A model generated the notes under the pieces. It saw only the letters and a program-made list of their open reading frames with translations, was not told the origin of the DNA and searched no databases. A stretch of 64,000 nt of DNA. Origin: Sabethes cyaneus. Its lineage: Eukaryota; Arthropoda; Insecta; Diptera; Culicidae. Made by a program: the position numbers and the translations under genes. This document shows, piece by piece, positions 44,790-57,134 of this stretch (position 1 is the first letter of the stretch; every line of letters starts with the position of its first letter). Where the stretch lies: positions 74,423,449 to 74,487,448 of the forward strand of contig NC_071355.1 in the NCBI RefSeq assembly GCF_943734655.1, in the 5' to 3' direction.

Positions 44790-46310
44790 CAGGTTTTAAG
44801 AAAAGCTCAAAGATCCTGGACCTAACGGTGAAACTCACTGTTCCATTGGTTTAGCTATTTACCATTTTACTGAAATCTGGGAAATTCTCAAAAAGCTTCT
44901 AAAACATTTTGAGGCAATTAATTGTCAACAAAAAATATTCTTCTTAATCAAAATTTACTCGAATTATACAAGCGACGCTAGTAAAACGTTCACTTGTGTC
45001 GGACGACGCCTGACATACAAATCTTACCGAGCTATTCACTGAATGCAACGAATAAGGGAAACCGCATAAAAGCTCTTTATATGGACTTTAGTAAGGCATT
45101 TTATCACTAAAGATCTTTTCAGTGGTGATCTAAAAGGCCATATAAGTATCTTAAAGGAATGTGAAATTAATTCTCTTATTTTTTAAACTGAAGATCTAAT
45201 GAAGAAAAAATACGATTTTGACCATTTATTTAGCATCCATGAACCAGATTGTAGTGAATGGGAACGAGGGGGCCCTTTGTCAGAGTTGGTTCAATAATTT
45301 TTTACACTGGTGGTTCGAAATTGGCAGGCCGAGTATTACTCGGCTGGTATTACTGGTCCTGGACTGAATAGGTCAGTGGCAATGGGCAAATGGCCAACGG
45401 TCTTTCAAATCGAAATATATGCCATTCTAGAATGTACTTCAATCTGCTTGAAGAGAAAATAACTAACAAGCCAGTCGTCGTATGTTCGAATCTCTCCTCG
45501 GAGGTGCTGCTATAGAGTCTGTAGAATCGTTGCAGTAGCCCCGTAATTGTCCTGTACTCTAATAACCGGCTGCGAAGTCTGTCGATAAAGAAGGGTTACG
45601 TTCTCAACAGGACGTTTAAACCCATGGCTTTGCTTTTTTACTATGTAAACCTTTTTTTGGGTTCCCGGGCACTGTGATATAGAAGGTAATGAAAGAGCAG
45701 TTAACCAGATCTGGATCTGCTATGGAATTTGTAGGCCCATGACCTTTTTGTGGGGTATCCAATAGTACGTGCAAAATGGAACTGAAAAAATTGGAAGAAA
45801 ATCAGGTCATATTGAACTGGAATAATACTCTCTCAGCCCGTTATGCGAAACGGTTTATTAAAATAGTCAAACGCCTCAATCACGCAAAAACTATTGAATG
45901 TTTCAATGAAAAATTTGAGTACTTTTGAGCGGAATGGCTACTGGCCTTTGTCCAAGTAAATATCTTCTAAAGGTAATAGGAAATCTTAATAATGATAGAT
46001 GTCGTTTCTGCAATCTAGAGTGTGAAAGTGCTCATCATGTACCGTGCGAATGTACGACATTATTCAATAAAAGGCGCAAATGATGAAGGGCTGTTGGAGC
46101 CTTCGGAAATATGGGCTAGTTCTCCTCAAAAAGTAGTAAAATTCATTCTCAACATACTACCGTGTTGGGATGATGCCTTTAATTAAAATAACAATTACTA
46201 AATGACAGTAGTTGTTCATAAGTAAAGGCATGCAGCAAAAGAGGACACACTACAATAGATCAAAAAACTGGTCCCAGTGGTTCAAGGTCCCCAACAAGGA
46301 AAAAAGGCAT
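44790..46310 (+). pseudogene. LOA-clade non-LTR retrotransposon with RNase H (broken)
   Basis: In shifting frames the + strand gives a decayed start of RT (KDLF, LYMDFSKAF at ~45080). The RNase H block follows (YTGGSKLAGR at 45310, GPGLNRSVAMGKWPTVFQ, EIYAILECTS). After the inserted SINE come WVPGHCDIEGNERAVNQ at 45660 and the C-terminal zinc knuckle CRFCNLECESAHHVPCECTT at 46005. RNase H plus this Cys-His end is characteristic of the LOA group (for example Lian-like elements in mosquitoes). The first RNase H Asp is changed (YTDGS to YTGGS). The 3' end is probably near 46310. Confidence 0.75.
45468..45646 (+). mobile_element. tRNA-derived SINE inserted in the LOA RNase H domain
   Basis: GTCGTCGTATGTTCGAATCT carries the B box. 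The body AGTAGCCCCGTAATTGTCCT and AACCGGCTGCGAAGTCTGTC follow, then the tail CCCATGGCTTTGCTTTTTTA. The A-box end is missing. It separates AEIYAILECTS from WVPGHCDIEGNE, so it entered an already present LOA copy. Confidence 0.7.
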
Positions 46311-46399
46311 TTTATACATCGACATTTCAATTCTATTTTTTAAATTGCTAACAAAATTAACTCCTAAAAAAATTGGAACCGCTGAGTGCATGAACCCAA

Positions 46400-46560
46400 G
46401 TAGGTCACTTCTGGTATGCCTCAAGGCTCTTGTTTAGGTCCGTTTCTGTTCGACAGTTTCATACGTAACTGTTATTTTATTTACTCTCAAGAGTCAGAAA
46501 ATGCTAATATATACCGACGATTTGAAGTTATTTTCTGAGCTATCCAGAAACAATGTATTC
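46400..46560 (+). pseudogene. Jockey-clade RT fragment
   Basis: SGMPQGSCLGPFLFDSF and, after a frame change, LIYTDDLKLFSEL represent GVPQGSVLGPLLF and the YADD catalytic box (A changed to T). It is too short to assign further. Confidence 0.65.
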
Positions 46561-46812
46561 TGGAAAACCCTTTTTACACCGTGATGAAAAACCGCAATAA
46601 AAAATCGGGAAAACTATGTTGTAAAGTTGTAAAGAATTTTCAGAAAAATTTGTTTGTCAGTTTTTGATCTTTCAGAAATTTACAAAAAGCTGTTTTTTCT
46701 TTCCAAGACTACACAAAATTCTGAAACCTTTCGTTTCGGCCCAAATTTGTACGACGTTGATGCTTAACTTACCTTGAATTTTTAAATTGATATTAATTTG
46801 ATATGTATAAAC

Positions 46813-47203
46813 CAGGCTTCATTTTCGGTTTTTTTCTCAGTAGATGCTCATTTGATTGCAGCGCCTCAGCGAAACAGTATTCGAACAAGCAGTGTAAAGG
46901 ACAATTGTAGAGTCAATGATTATCCACAATATTGTTGAAGAAAGTATAGATTTATCTTTTGTATTTACGGCGTTATAGGGTTGCTACCCCGTTGGTATCC
47001 AAAAGAGCCACCTTTTGCTACCAACGGGGTAACAGCTCCATAGCGCCGTAAATACAAAAGATATAACTATACTTTCTTCAACAATATTGTAGATAATAAT
47101 TGACTCTACAATTGTCTTCTACACTACTTTTTCGAATTCTGTATCGTTGAGGCGCAGTAGTCAAATGAGCATCTACTGAGCAAAAAAACCAAAACGAAGC
47201 CTG
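46813..47203. mobile_element. 391-bp fold-back element, near-perfect ~190-bp arms
   Basis: The left arm starts CAGGCTTCATTTTCGGTTTT and runs to GCTACCCCGTTGGTA. The right arm is its inverse, ending AAAACGAAGCCTG, with few mismatches. Even the loop (CCAAAAGAGCCACCTTTTG) can pair. No open frame. Transcription would give a long hairpin RNA. Confidence 0.85.
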
Positions 47204-47225
47204 ACTATAAACTTCGCAGCTTTCC

Positions 47226-49720
47226 GAGCCCTGATGATCCGGAGCACCTTTTTCTACGCAAAGATATCCACAAATCCAGCTGGAGGTCAGCTGACCAACG
47301 TACAAACAGCCAGATTGACCACGTTGTTATAGATGACCGTTACATGTTATCGTTACTGGATGTGGCTCCAGTGTTGCGAAGCCCACACTCGTGTGGTCTA
47401 ATTTTCTCACACACGCGGACTCAAAGAGCACGTCGGCATAAGCATCCCTTTAAACCTCCCGCTCTTATTTCTTCATGCACTGGTACGTATTTTTGCGAGT
47501 GTGTGTTTAGCTAACAGTTACTGTCGTCGCTCGTGCACCAGCGGTAGAGTGCGCCACCAGCCTCGCGGGCTCCTGATTCCCCGATAAGCTACGCAGGAAG
47601 ACCCACGCACAGTGTGTGGGTTGCAGAATGTCTGCACACAGCACCGGCGGCTGTTTCTTTTGCGCCTGCGTGTGCAGCGTCAGTGTTGAATGCTATGTTT
47701 CTCATACTCTTTCGCGTGTGAGTAGGCATGGTTGACTTCTCGCTCGACTCGCAATATTGTTTGGCTTTGCCTTCTTCCGAGGAGTTGGGTGCTTCAAACC
47801 TGGAAGACGGTTATGGCAGAATACGCTCGGCCATCGGAGAGTTGAATGGGCTATCGAGCACTAGGTGTGAAGCCAGTATACAAATTGATTAGTTTGATGG
47901 AAAATGCTAATAAGCAGTGCAGAGAAAAAAATTGCTTGGAAAAATTATCTGACCATTGCCACTAGGGAAAACTTGGCCAAATACCGATGAGCAAGGAACC
48001 AGTTGACCACGATCACGATTTACGAGAAGACGAACCAAACTCGTAACGGCTGCACACCGAAACCTGACATGTGTGAGGACGAAGGAGGAAATTTTATCAC
48101 AAACGAGTGCGAGGTGGTCGGTCGACAGGTGGAAATAGATCTTCGGTGAAACCCCCAAGCTGCAGAAGGTGGGACGGAAGTTAACCTAAAAGTGCCCATG
48201 GAAGATAGTAATGTCCCAGCACTTGATCTTCAAGAAGTCAAACGAAAATCGACTGAAGACCAACAAAGCCGCTGATTAGGGCCGCCTATTGACAGAGCTT
48301 TATCAACATGGCCGAGAAACACTGGCAACGGCTCTACACTGGATTATTTCCAAGATTTTGAAGAAAGAGGAGCTATTGGAGCAAAATATCGAAGGTGTGG
48401 TTTGTCTCATGTACAACAATGGCATAACGCTGGTAAACGCCGCCTTTAAGGTACTCTCCCAGATCCTGTTACGCCTGCTGTCACTCATAGCACAAGGGTT
48501 CATAGGGAATTATCAGGCCGGCTTCATAGGGACTCGCACCACTGCAGACCAAATTTTTACCATGCGACAGATCTTGCAGGAAAGTCGGGAGTTCAACGTG
48601 CCCACGTAACGTATCTTCATTGATTTCAAAGCAGCAAACGATACAGTCGATCGAGATCGAGATATAGTGACGCGACTGATCAGAGCTATACTGGATCGAA
48701 TTATGTATTTCGTGTGCATCTCGAGTCTCTTTGAGACGCGGCGAATGTTGAGACAAGGTGATGACTTATTCTGCATGCTGTTCAACATCGCTCTCGAGCG
48801 GGTAATCCGACGAGCGGGCATCGAAAGGAGAGGCACAATTTTTACCAAGAGTAGCCAACTCGTAGGCTTTGCAGATGACTTTGATGCCATGGCCAGGAAC
48901 TTTGCGACGGCCAAGGCAATCTACGTCAGGCTGAAAGCGACGTCCAGGAGGATTTGGCCTAAAATAAATGCGTCGAAGATCAAATACATGAAAGTAAGAT
49001 GCTTGAAGGAAACTAACGTGCGCCTTTCACGGACGCCCAGCCAGCACCAACTCGTATATCAATGTACGAAAATTATCGTAAATATCTCTTAACCAATTCG
49101 GATTCGAAAAATGAGTAATTCTCGCTGAAACGGGGCCATTACTGACACGAGGTCTTCAAATATTGGAACTTTTGCGCTTAATTGGTTGAAAATGGTTAAA
49201 ACATAAGAATTGTACTTTTGATACCTCGAAATAGTGGACCCCTCGTTCGCCAAGGGGCCTAACAGTTTAAAGGTGTAATTCTTATTTTTTTAACCATTTT
49301 CAACCAATTAAGCACAAAAGTTCCAATATTGGAAGACCTCGTGTCAGTAGTGGCCCCGTTTCAGCGAGAATTACTCAAATAAAGCCTAATAAAGCACGCA
49401 CAAGTTGATATTCTATCGTTTATAATGCTAGTAGCTGACAAAAATACGATTTCGGATACGATACGATACGGTACGGATAAGCGGCTTTTGCGCGTCGAAT
49501 ACGATTTTGTTGGATACATATCAATACGTAACTTTTAGTTGCAATCTAATTATACATATGAAAATGCTAACTGGGCGGTAACCGTTGACGGCGACAAACT
49601 GGTACTGGAAGTGGTAGATGAATTCGTGTATTTTGAATAGCTGGTGACCGCGGACAACAACACTAGTATGAAATTCCAGTGGCGCCTTCAAGCGGGAAAT
49701 CAGGCCTACTAAATAATTAA
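47226..49720 (+). pseudogene. RTE-like LINE (APE end, RT, C-terminal region), broken and interrupted
   Basis: 47226-47360 encodes the end of the endonuclease (FLRKDIHKSSWRSADQRTNS, QIDHVVIDDRYM). 47770-47880 encodes linker sequence (LEDGYGRIRSAIGELNG). 47985-49000 encodes RT: FYEKTNQTRN, VICPIYKK region decayed, NGITLVNAAFKVLSQIL, DYQCGF-like NYQAGFIGTRTT, FIDFKAANDTVDR, RRMLRQGDDLFCMLFNIALE, FADDFDAMARN. The C-terminal VTVDGDKLVLEVVDEFVYF follows at 49575 beyond the fold-back element 49112-49377. In-frame stops (e.g. 48607) and shifts make it non-functional. 47405-47740 looks like foreign insert. Confidence 0.85.
49112..49377. mobile_element. 266-bp fold-back element, ~105-bp arms
   Basis: The arm TGAGTAATTCTCGCTGAAAC ... 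GGTTGAAAATGGTTAAAA is repeated inverted with very few mismatches, ending TTTCAGCGAGAATTACTCA at 49377. The loop is about 50-60 bases. It sits inside the RTE-like pseudogene, between its RT and C-terminal region. Confidence 0.85.
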
Positions 49721-49724
49721 ATTT

Positions 49725-52700
49725 AAAAGAATATCGTGAAATTTACTGGTGGAGTCCTGCAAGGCATCCGTTTAGGTTCTCTTCTATTTATTTTTCTGGT
49801 TATTTGAAAAATTTCATTCATACCGACAATGGTGGAATGGCTGTTAATCCACGAAAAAAGTATTAATGAAATACAAATTTGTGTAAAAACTGATTCTGGA
49901 ACTCTTCGGCTCAATCCTGGACAGTAATTTTGAATTTCTGCGTCTTTCAGAAAACGGAGAGCAAAATTTTTCATTCTACCGCTTATTTAAACAACTGCAG
50001 ATATAGCTTTCATATTTATGGTCTCTTTTTGGCATTATCACGCAAGTCCCATGAGAAAAATTCTATACACATCTGATTCGACTGGCATATATGCATAGTT
50101 GTTTGATGATCAAACCCAAAACTAAAAAGGAAGTTACCCCCAAAAAAAATTTGTGACTAGATGTTTTTCTTTGAACAATAATTGATCATTTTGTCCTATC
50201 AAATTTTGGTCACCAAATTAAACTTTTGTGTAACTCAAAACTGTATATGTATGAATTTACAATAATTACAGAATAAATAATTGGCTAGCAAGACTTCACC
50301 AAGCATAAGCAACCAACACGCGCGTAACGGAAACTGAAATACTTTTTTTAAAAGAAAATATCTACTGGCATTTCTTTGTTTTGGATTATTGAATCCATCC
50401 GAATCTAGTTTTCTTCTTCGTATGTAACGACACAGTACAGCGCTTTTGCAGTACGATCGGAAGATATACCTATTGATATTCAAGCCAACGAAGCGAGAAA
50501 AAAAACAACATCCACGGTGGTTAAATCAATATCGCCTACCATCGCGAAGCAAAACGCCTCGCAATTTCTCCTTCCCACTGGTAAATTATTCCAATCACGT
50601 CGCATGTAGCTTCAAATAGTCATTAAAATTATAATTAACCAGTACCGCCGCCTGTTCGGTTCGGTTGGCTGAGAATCGTGTTTCTGCTGCTTGGCTTCAG
50701 CTAGCTGTTGTAGTCTCTGTCTACAACGCATCAACCACTCGTCAGGTGCCAAGATAAATGAGCAACACGCGTCCTTAGATGGTTGACAAGACATTCAAAG
50801 CGCGGATCAGAATTTGACACACATTGCATTGTAGTCACCGAATGATGGAAGAAAAAAAAAACTGCCGGAGGTGTTGAATTTATAAACAAAACGGAGACTC
50901 CTACAACTATAGTCGAAGGTGGTCAATCAACCGTTGCTTTAAACTGCGTTGCGGATCCCATTTCCTTCTTCTGTTTTTGCTATGCAGTTACAAGCAAATG
51001 AACCGCCGTCACTCTGAAGTAAGTTCATTCATTAGAAACCAGATCACATTTCGGTTTGGTGTTTGATTTCTGGTGAGGTTATGTAAGGCGATCCGTCGCA
51101 TCAACATGTGCCATATCGAAGCTTGCTGGTGGGTGGTAGATGATTTGTCAGCCGTCGTCGCAGAGAGTTTACTAATCCTTTGCGTGCTAATACACACTGG
51201 GTGTATTAAATTGATGATTACTTAACAGCGACTAGACACAAACTGATTACAATTCACTCTCCCTGCGTCATTTCTTGGGAACTTTAACAAATTTTATACT
51301 GCTTACCGGTTTTCCCTAATCTATCCAATTTATTGAAACATATATTTTTGAACGCTTTCGATTCCAGCTTGAGCGGACAAACATAATTAATGTCGGGTGG
51401 TCTAGAAAAAAATGTTTTACACTAACATGATTCAGAATCCTAACCCAGACGACGCTAAGTGCCTTGGGCCATAACTCTTTCACAGTCCAATTCAGCTCGG
51501 TTCGGTTCGATGTCGATCTATCGGTGTTGCCTTGCCATCAAACTACCATTTAACAGACTCTTACACATGCACATTTTATTTGAACTAGCTTTTAAGTAGC
51601 CAAAAATTATAGCCCTCAATATTAGAGGGAATGCCAGAGCCGAGTAAGGTCTGCACAGGCTTCTACTACAGACAGTGGCTAATTATGTTGTATTTTCAGT
51701 TCGCACGAGCCCCAGCCACAGCTGATTCAAGCTGCACGATTACAAGAATTGGAACATTGATGCCATTCGAAGGGTAACCAGTTTTTTTTGTTCTTCACAG
51801 TTTCGAAATCTCTGTCGCACATGCTTATTTGAAGTAATCTGAACCTGTATTCAGTTCGAATGTTTTATTTTACTACTGAATTGCTAATGAGTCATTCCAT
51901 GAATATTTGCAAATCAGCTCGGAACGGCCTTCACAATTACGCAGAAAATTTACAGCGGGACCTGTGCAGTAACAACAATTTGTTAATAATGCCGTACGAC
52001 TTTTAAAGCGATTTAAATTGCACTAGCCTCGTTTGGTTTGCTTTCTTTTATGTAAACATTCAGTGGAAGTGTTTAGTTTTACACCACTCTTCGCACACTC
52101 GCAATGCCCCGAAACATCAGTCATCAACATAAATAGAATAGTTTTAAACCCATTTGAATTCTGCAAAATAACAATAATCGTCGAATCATCAATTCGAGGT
52201 AAACGGCAATCTTCGCTATCAAACTCGTTTGTATAAACCAAGTTTAACCCTGCCCTTCCGCTTATCAGTAATAAGGAGGTGATAAGGTTTTACAATCCTT
52301 ATTCGCTCTTGTTTTCTTCGTTTGTGATACTTTTTGCAAAATGACTTTCTCGTCGTTTGCTTTCTTCTGACATCATCGTTTTCTGTTCCGTTGAAAAACA
52401 AAAAAAAAACAACCATTCATTCACTCTGAAAGTTTGCACTTCAAAGTAGCACTTAACCTTGATGACGGACGATGTCACGGATGGCAAGCGTAGGATGAGG
52501 CATTTAGGTATTTGTTTGCTTTACTTTGCTTGCGCTTTTGTCATAACGTTTTCTCACTCTCTCGGTGCAATTTCTAGGTAGGTAGCTTGACTTGTGGCGC
52601 TTTCAGAGGAATGATTTTCGAAATTTTTGCTGGAAAAAATATCTAAAAATCTAAAAATAAAAAAAAAATAAAAAAAAAATAAAAAATAAGAAAACTTATC

Positions 52701-53190
52701 CAATTTAATTCTACTATGTGTAGTTCAGTAAAAAACTTCAGTCCAAAAACTTCAGGAAAAAATATGTTTACTGAAATATCTTAAAAATAAGAGCTTTCAG
52801 TTAGATTTTCGCAAAACTTTAACATTGTAAATATGATTTACTTTTAGTAAAAATACTTTGAATGATATATATAGTCTGTGCTTGGGAAGTTGAGAAGTCG
52901 TGGAGGAAATTTTAAAGAAAAGATTCGAACTAAATAAGAAACTAAGTGAGCAAAGTGCATTCTTTATTAAGTGCACCTTTTTCTGCATTGCACTAACATT
53001 GATCAAAAAGTAAACAGCTTCCCGACTATCCTATGTTGTTCCGTTCCATCTGAACACATTTTGTCCTATTTCCTGAGCTGCAACGATCAATGCACAAAAA
53101 TTGCTTTACAGTAGTCAAACCGTACACAGTTAAGTCGTACTTGTGAAGTTGAGAAATCATGGAAAAAAATGTTGCAAATATTGAGCGAGA
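49725..53190. other. No supported gene
   Basis: No recognisable coding region. A-rich tracts occur at 52650-52690. A weak AG|GTAGGT juxtaposition lies at 52577/52578. Short frames at 50235, 52033 and 52797 show no family resemblance. Confidence 0.4.
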
Positions 53191-53279
53191 AGCAAACAAA
53201 GCCCACTCCTACGCGGGCAAGTGTGATAAGCATAGCATCCAACGCTTGCTCTGCTGACGAAAGCTTACCACAAACAACC

Positions 53280-54360
53280 GCTGGTCTTGTGTAGATACAC
53301 TCTGCTACCTACACACTCACGAGAGCAGAGCCTCGTACCGTGTTTCTGCACAGCCCGCTCACCAAACAAGCCAATGCCAACAGGTCGCGAGGGCAAGCGG
53401 AACACTAGGACGTATGCATACTGTGAAATGTTTGCATCCTTTTTCTCCTCGGTATTCGCAAATGAGTTCGCCTCCGACGCAGAAGCTAAATTGGCTGCAA
53501 TGAACGTTCCCGAAGGACTTGTCGACCTCGACACTTTCGAAATTACTCCAGTGATGATTGTTGAAGCAGCTCGTAGATTGAAGCTATCATTTTCCCCCGG
53601 GTCTGATGGAATTCCAGCCGCAATTTTTTTGTTGCTGCGCATTTGAGTTATCTGTACTACCCTGTTGTATTTCCAACAAGTCCTTTGCTCAAGGCAAATT
53701 TCCTAGCATTTGGAAACGATCTTTTACTTCTCCCGTTTATAAGAGTGGCGATCGTGGGAATGTTAGAAACTACAGAAGCATTACAAGCTTGTCTGTAGCT
53801 GCCAAGCTTTTTGAAATTATGTTTGGCACTGCCATTCTCAACCAAAAGCTATATATCAGCCTACCAGCACACGGGTTCATGCCTGGCCGATCGGTTTCCA
53901 CTTACCTACTCGATTTTACCTCCTTTTGCATTACGCAACTTAAACAAAAAGAACAAGTTGACGTAGTTTACATTGCCAGAAAAGCTGCATTTGACCGCAA
54001 CGATCATCGCATTCTTCTACGGAAACTGCATCGTTTGGGAGCCTCTGAGCACCAATTGGCTTGGCTTGAATTATATTTACGCGATAGAGTCTTGCAAGTC
54101 ATGGTAGAATCTACTATTTCATCTGTGTTTACAAATAAGTCTGGAGTTCCTCAAGGAAGCAATATGATCTCTTGCAGTTCATATTATCTATCTATGCTGA
54201 CGATCTAAAATTGTTTCCCAACGTGCGTTCCATCGGCAAGACAATTGCAGGACTACCCGAGCAGGAGCCCATACCAAAAGAGTATCTTATCAATATCTTA
54301 CTGCGTTATGGTAATAAACGTATCAAACTATCGTGCAATAGCACCACTCTGCACCTTTGA
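53280..54360 (+). pseudogene. Jockey-clade reverse transcriptase, best preserved in the window
   Basis: The frames give FASFFSSVFANEFASDAEAK, GLVDLDTFEITPVMIVEAAR, LKLSFSPGSDGIPAAIF, then (frame +1 from ~53640) NKSFAQGKFPSIWKRSF, VRNYRSITSLSVAAKLFEIM, HGFMPGRSVSTYLLDFTS, VDVVYIARKAAFDRNDHRIL, SGVPQGSN and, after a deletion, IYADDLKLF at ~54187. The order and spacing are those of Jockey ORF2. Only about two frame breaks are needed, so this is one of the younger copies here, but the RT palm after PQGSN is shortened and it is inactive. Confidence 0.85.
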
Positions 54361-54439
54361 AAATCTTTTCGAGCTGGTTGTTGTTTTGTATCCAAACGGT
54401 CAACTTGTAGTAAGCTGATTTCATAACATCCTTCTTTGC

Positions 54440-54710
54440 AGAACCATTTTCAAATCGACGCAATATGTACGGACTTATTAGCGGCTTTCAACAAAATGAA
54501 TATTCAGATCGCAGTCTCGAAACTTCAGTAACTTGGAATACGCGGTAATGTACTAAACTGGTTTGAATCATACTTTACCGGTAGAACTATGCCCGTCAAA
54601 ATTGAAAATACTATTTCTTTGACTTTTCGGTCACATTTGACGTGCCACAAGGAAGTCATTTAGATCCATACATTTTCCTACTGTACCATAATGGCATTCA
54701 TCTTACTTAC
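54440..54710 (+). pseudogene. Jockey-clade RT fragment (second subfamily)
   Basis: FQIDAICTDLLAAFNKMNIQ, then LGIRGNVLNWFESYFTGRTM and PVKIENTISL with stops. The motif-A Asp is changed (AFD to AFN). It abuts the - strand RTE-like element at 54720. Confidence 0.7.
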
Positions 54711-54719
54711 TTACTTTAG

Positions 54720-56640
54720 CAGCCGAGAGCCGGGGTGGCTCTTGGCGTATCAAAAATTCTTCTCCATTGAATTCGGTCTTAGGCTGCTCGTCGCCAATTC
54801 GTTGCGCGTCTCGACACACGCAAGTCGGCTTCAACCTGGTCGAGCTTTCTAGCACGTTGGGTCCCTCTATTCCTGGTGTCGGTGGGTCTCTTGAAGAGAA
54901 CGGATTTCACTGCACAGTCGTCCGGCATTCTTGCGACGTGGTCGGCCCACCGTAGTCTCCCAACTTTCACCAGGTGTACGATGGTAATCTCTTCAAGTAA
55001 GGCCTGTAGCTCATGATTCATACGCCACTGCCACTCTCCTCCGTCTCAAGTCCGTAGAAGACTACCGATTAGTCTGATTAGCGTTTTGTACATCATCAGC
55101 TTTGTGCGGCGGCTTATGCTTCCAGATCGAAGCATCTTGCGGAGGGACAAGTAGGATCGATTTCCACCTTGAATGCGTCGTCAAATCTCCTTACTCGTAT
55201 TGTTGTCGGCGGTGACCAGAGATCCCAAATATACGAACTCATCAAACACTTCCAGTTCATCACCATCAATAGTCACTGTCCGTGGGAGGCAAACGTTGCT
55301 TTCTCTGGAGCCTCTTCCTACCATATCGACGCATTGATTTGAAACCCTATCCTCCTAGCCTCCGTTTTTAGTCTGACGAAGATTGCCTCCGCCGTCCCAA
55401 GGTTTCTAGTAATGATGTCGAGGTCGTCTGCGATGGCTAGTAGTTGGTTACTCTTGCTATAGATCGTTTCTCTCGTTTCGATTCCCGCTCGCCGGATCAC
55501 ACCTTCAATAGCGATATTGAATACCATACAGCACAGTCCATTCCCTTGCCGCAACCCTCTGCACGATTCGAAAGAACTTGAGAGTGTCCCCGAAACACGC
55601 ACGTAGCACATCACTCGCTCCAAAGTAGCTTTGGTAAACCGCGTCAGTTTCTGCGGTGAGATCTGCCATAGCAGTTCTCGTTCAACTGCATCGTATGCTG
55701 CTCTGAAATCCACGAATATATGATGCGTGGACACGTTGTACTCTCGACGTTCCTGGAGGATTTGTTGGAGAGTAAAAATTTGATTGTGTAGTTCTAGCAC
55801 GGGTCCCCATAAAACCCGCCTGAACTGCCCTACCAATTCTCTTGCTATTGGGGATAGACGACGTAACCAAATCTGGGAGCCCAGCCTTGTAGGCGGCGTT
55901 GACCAACGTGATGCCGTGGTAATTACAGCAATCTAGCCGGTTGCTCTTTTTGTAGATGGGACAGACTACACCTTCCATCCACTCCTCCGGTAGTTTCTCC
56001 TCCTCCGAAATCCTAGAAATTATCCAATGAAGTGCCGTTGCTAGCGGTTCTAGGCCATTTTTGTAGAGCTCTGCCGGAAGTCTGTCCTTTCCGGCTGCTC
56101 TGCTATTCTTCAGCTAACGAATTTTCTCGCCAAACCTCTTGGCACTGCGAGGTTAACTTCCATTGCGTCTCCTGCTGCTATATCGCCGTTGAGGTGCTCA
56201 TCGAAATACTGCTTCCACTTGTCGACCACCTCGCACTCGTTTGTGATTAAATCCCCTCCCTCGTCCCTACACATGTCAGGTTTAATGTGTAGCGCTTACG
56301 AGTTTGGTCCACTTTCTCGTAAAACTTGCGCGTGTCATTAGCCCGGAATAGTCATTCCAGGTCCCCATGATCTCTGTCCACTTTCTGGCTCTTTTGCCTT
56401 CTCAGGATTGTGGTCAACTCATTCCGCGCTCGTCGATACTTGGCCAAATTCTCTCTCGTGGATATGCTAAGATAGTTTTTCCGAGCCCTTTCTTTCCTCT
56501 CTATCGCTAGTTGGCATTCTCCTTCAAACCAATCATTTCGTGCACTCGAACGTTCAAACGTTCACCAATATTTGCATTCCACAGGGTCTGGGAGAGAAGT
56601 TCCCATTACAGCTGGGTCCGTTCTGTAGATTCTCGAGCTT
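54720..56640 (-). pseudogene. RTE-like LINE, near-complete RT to C-terminus (broken)
   Basis: On the - strand from 56600 down: decayed linker (NEWFEGECQLAIERK-like sequence), then MEGVVCPIYKKSNRLDCCNY, HGITLVNAAYK, HIFVDFRAAYDAVEREL, CRGLRQGNGLCCMVFNIAIE, LLAIADDLDIITRN, VTIDGDELEVFDEFVYLGSL, SRRTKLMMYKTLIRL, MNHELQALLEEITIVHLVKV, and GRLRWADHVARMPDDCAVKS. Frameshifts occur near 55830 and stops at ~55185 and ~55050. FADD has become IADD. It is the same family as 47226-49720. Confidence 0.85.
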
Positions 56641-56699
56641 GGTTAAAGAAGAACGTTATACAAACTTTATAAGCGTTGCTTCAATGACCATTCTTCTTT

Positions 56700-57130
56700 C
56701 TTCTTCAGCATAGAGCCGGGGTGGCTCGTGCTGTTTCAAGCACTCGTCTCCATTCAACTCGGTCTTGGGCCACTCGTCAATTTCCTAGTCGTCTCAGAAG
56801 TCACAAATCGCTTTTGACCTGGTCGAGCCATCGTGTACGTTGGACCCCCCTGTTCCTGGTACTGGTGGGATTGTTGAAGAGGACTATTTTCGTCGCACTG
56901 TCGTCCGGTACCCTTATGACGTGTCCGGCCCACCGTAGCCTGCTAACTTTCGCTAGATGTACGATAGGAGTCTTCCCAAGCAGTGCCTGTAGCTCGTGAT
57001 TCATACGCCTCCGCCATTCTCCGCTTTCCGCTCGTACACGGCAATGGCGCGTATGTCCTCCGTTTTGTACATTGTTAGCTTCGTGCGGCGGCGTATGCTT
57101 ACTGATCGTAGCGTTTTACGAAGGCCAAAG
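56700..57130 (-). pseudogene. RTE-like LINE, second C-terminal copy
   Basis: MNHELQALLGKTPIVHLAKV, SRLRWAGHVIRVPDDSATKI and RGVQRTRWLDQVKSDL repeat the end of the 54720-56640 element with many differences. Upstream, LRKTLRSVSIRRRTKLTMYK runs to ~57125. So this is a separate, 5'-truncated copy arranged head-to-tail. Confidence 0.8.
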
Positions 57131-57134
57131 TAGG

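Noticed and set aside
52571..52584. TTTCTAG|GTAGGT as a second recursive splice site
   Set aside because: The pyrimidine tract is broken and the donor is weak (GTAGGT). Much poorer than the site at 34173.
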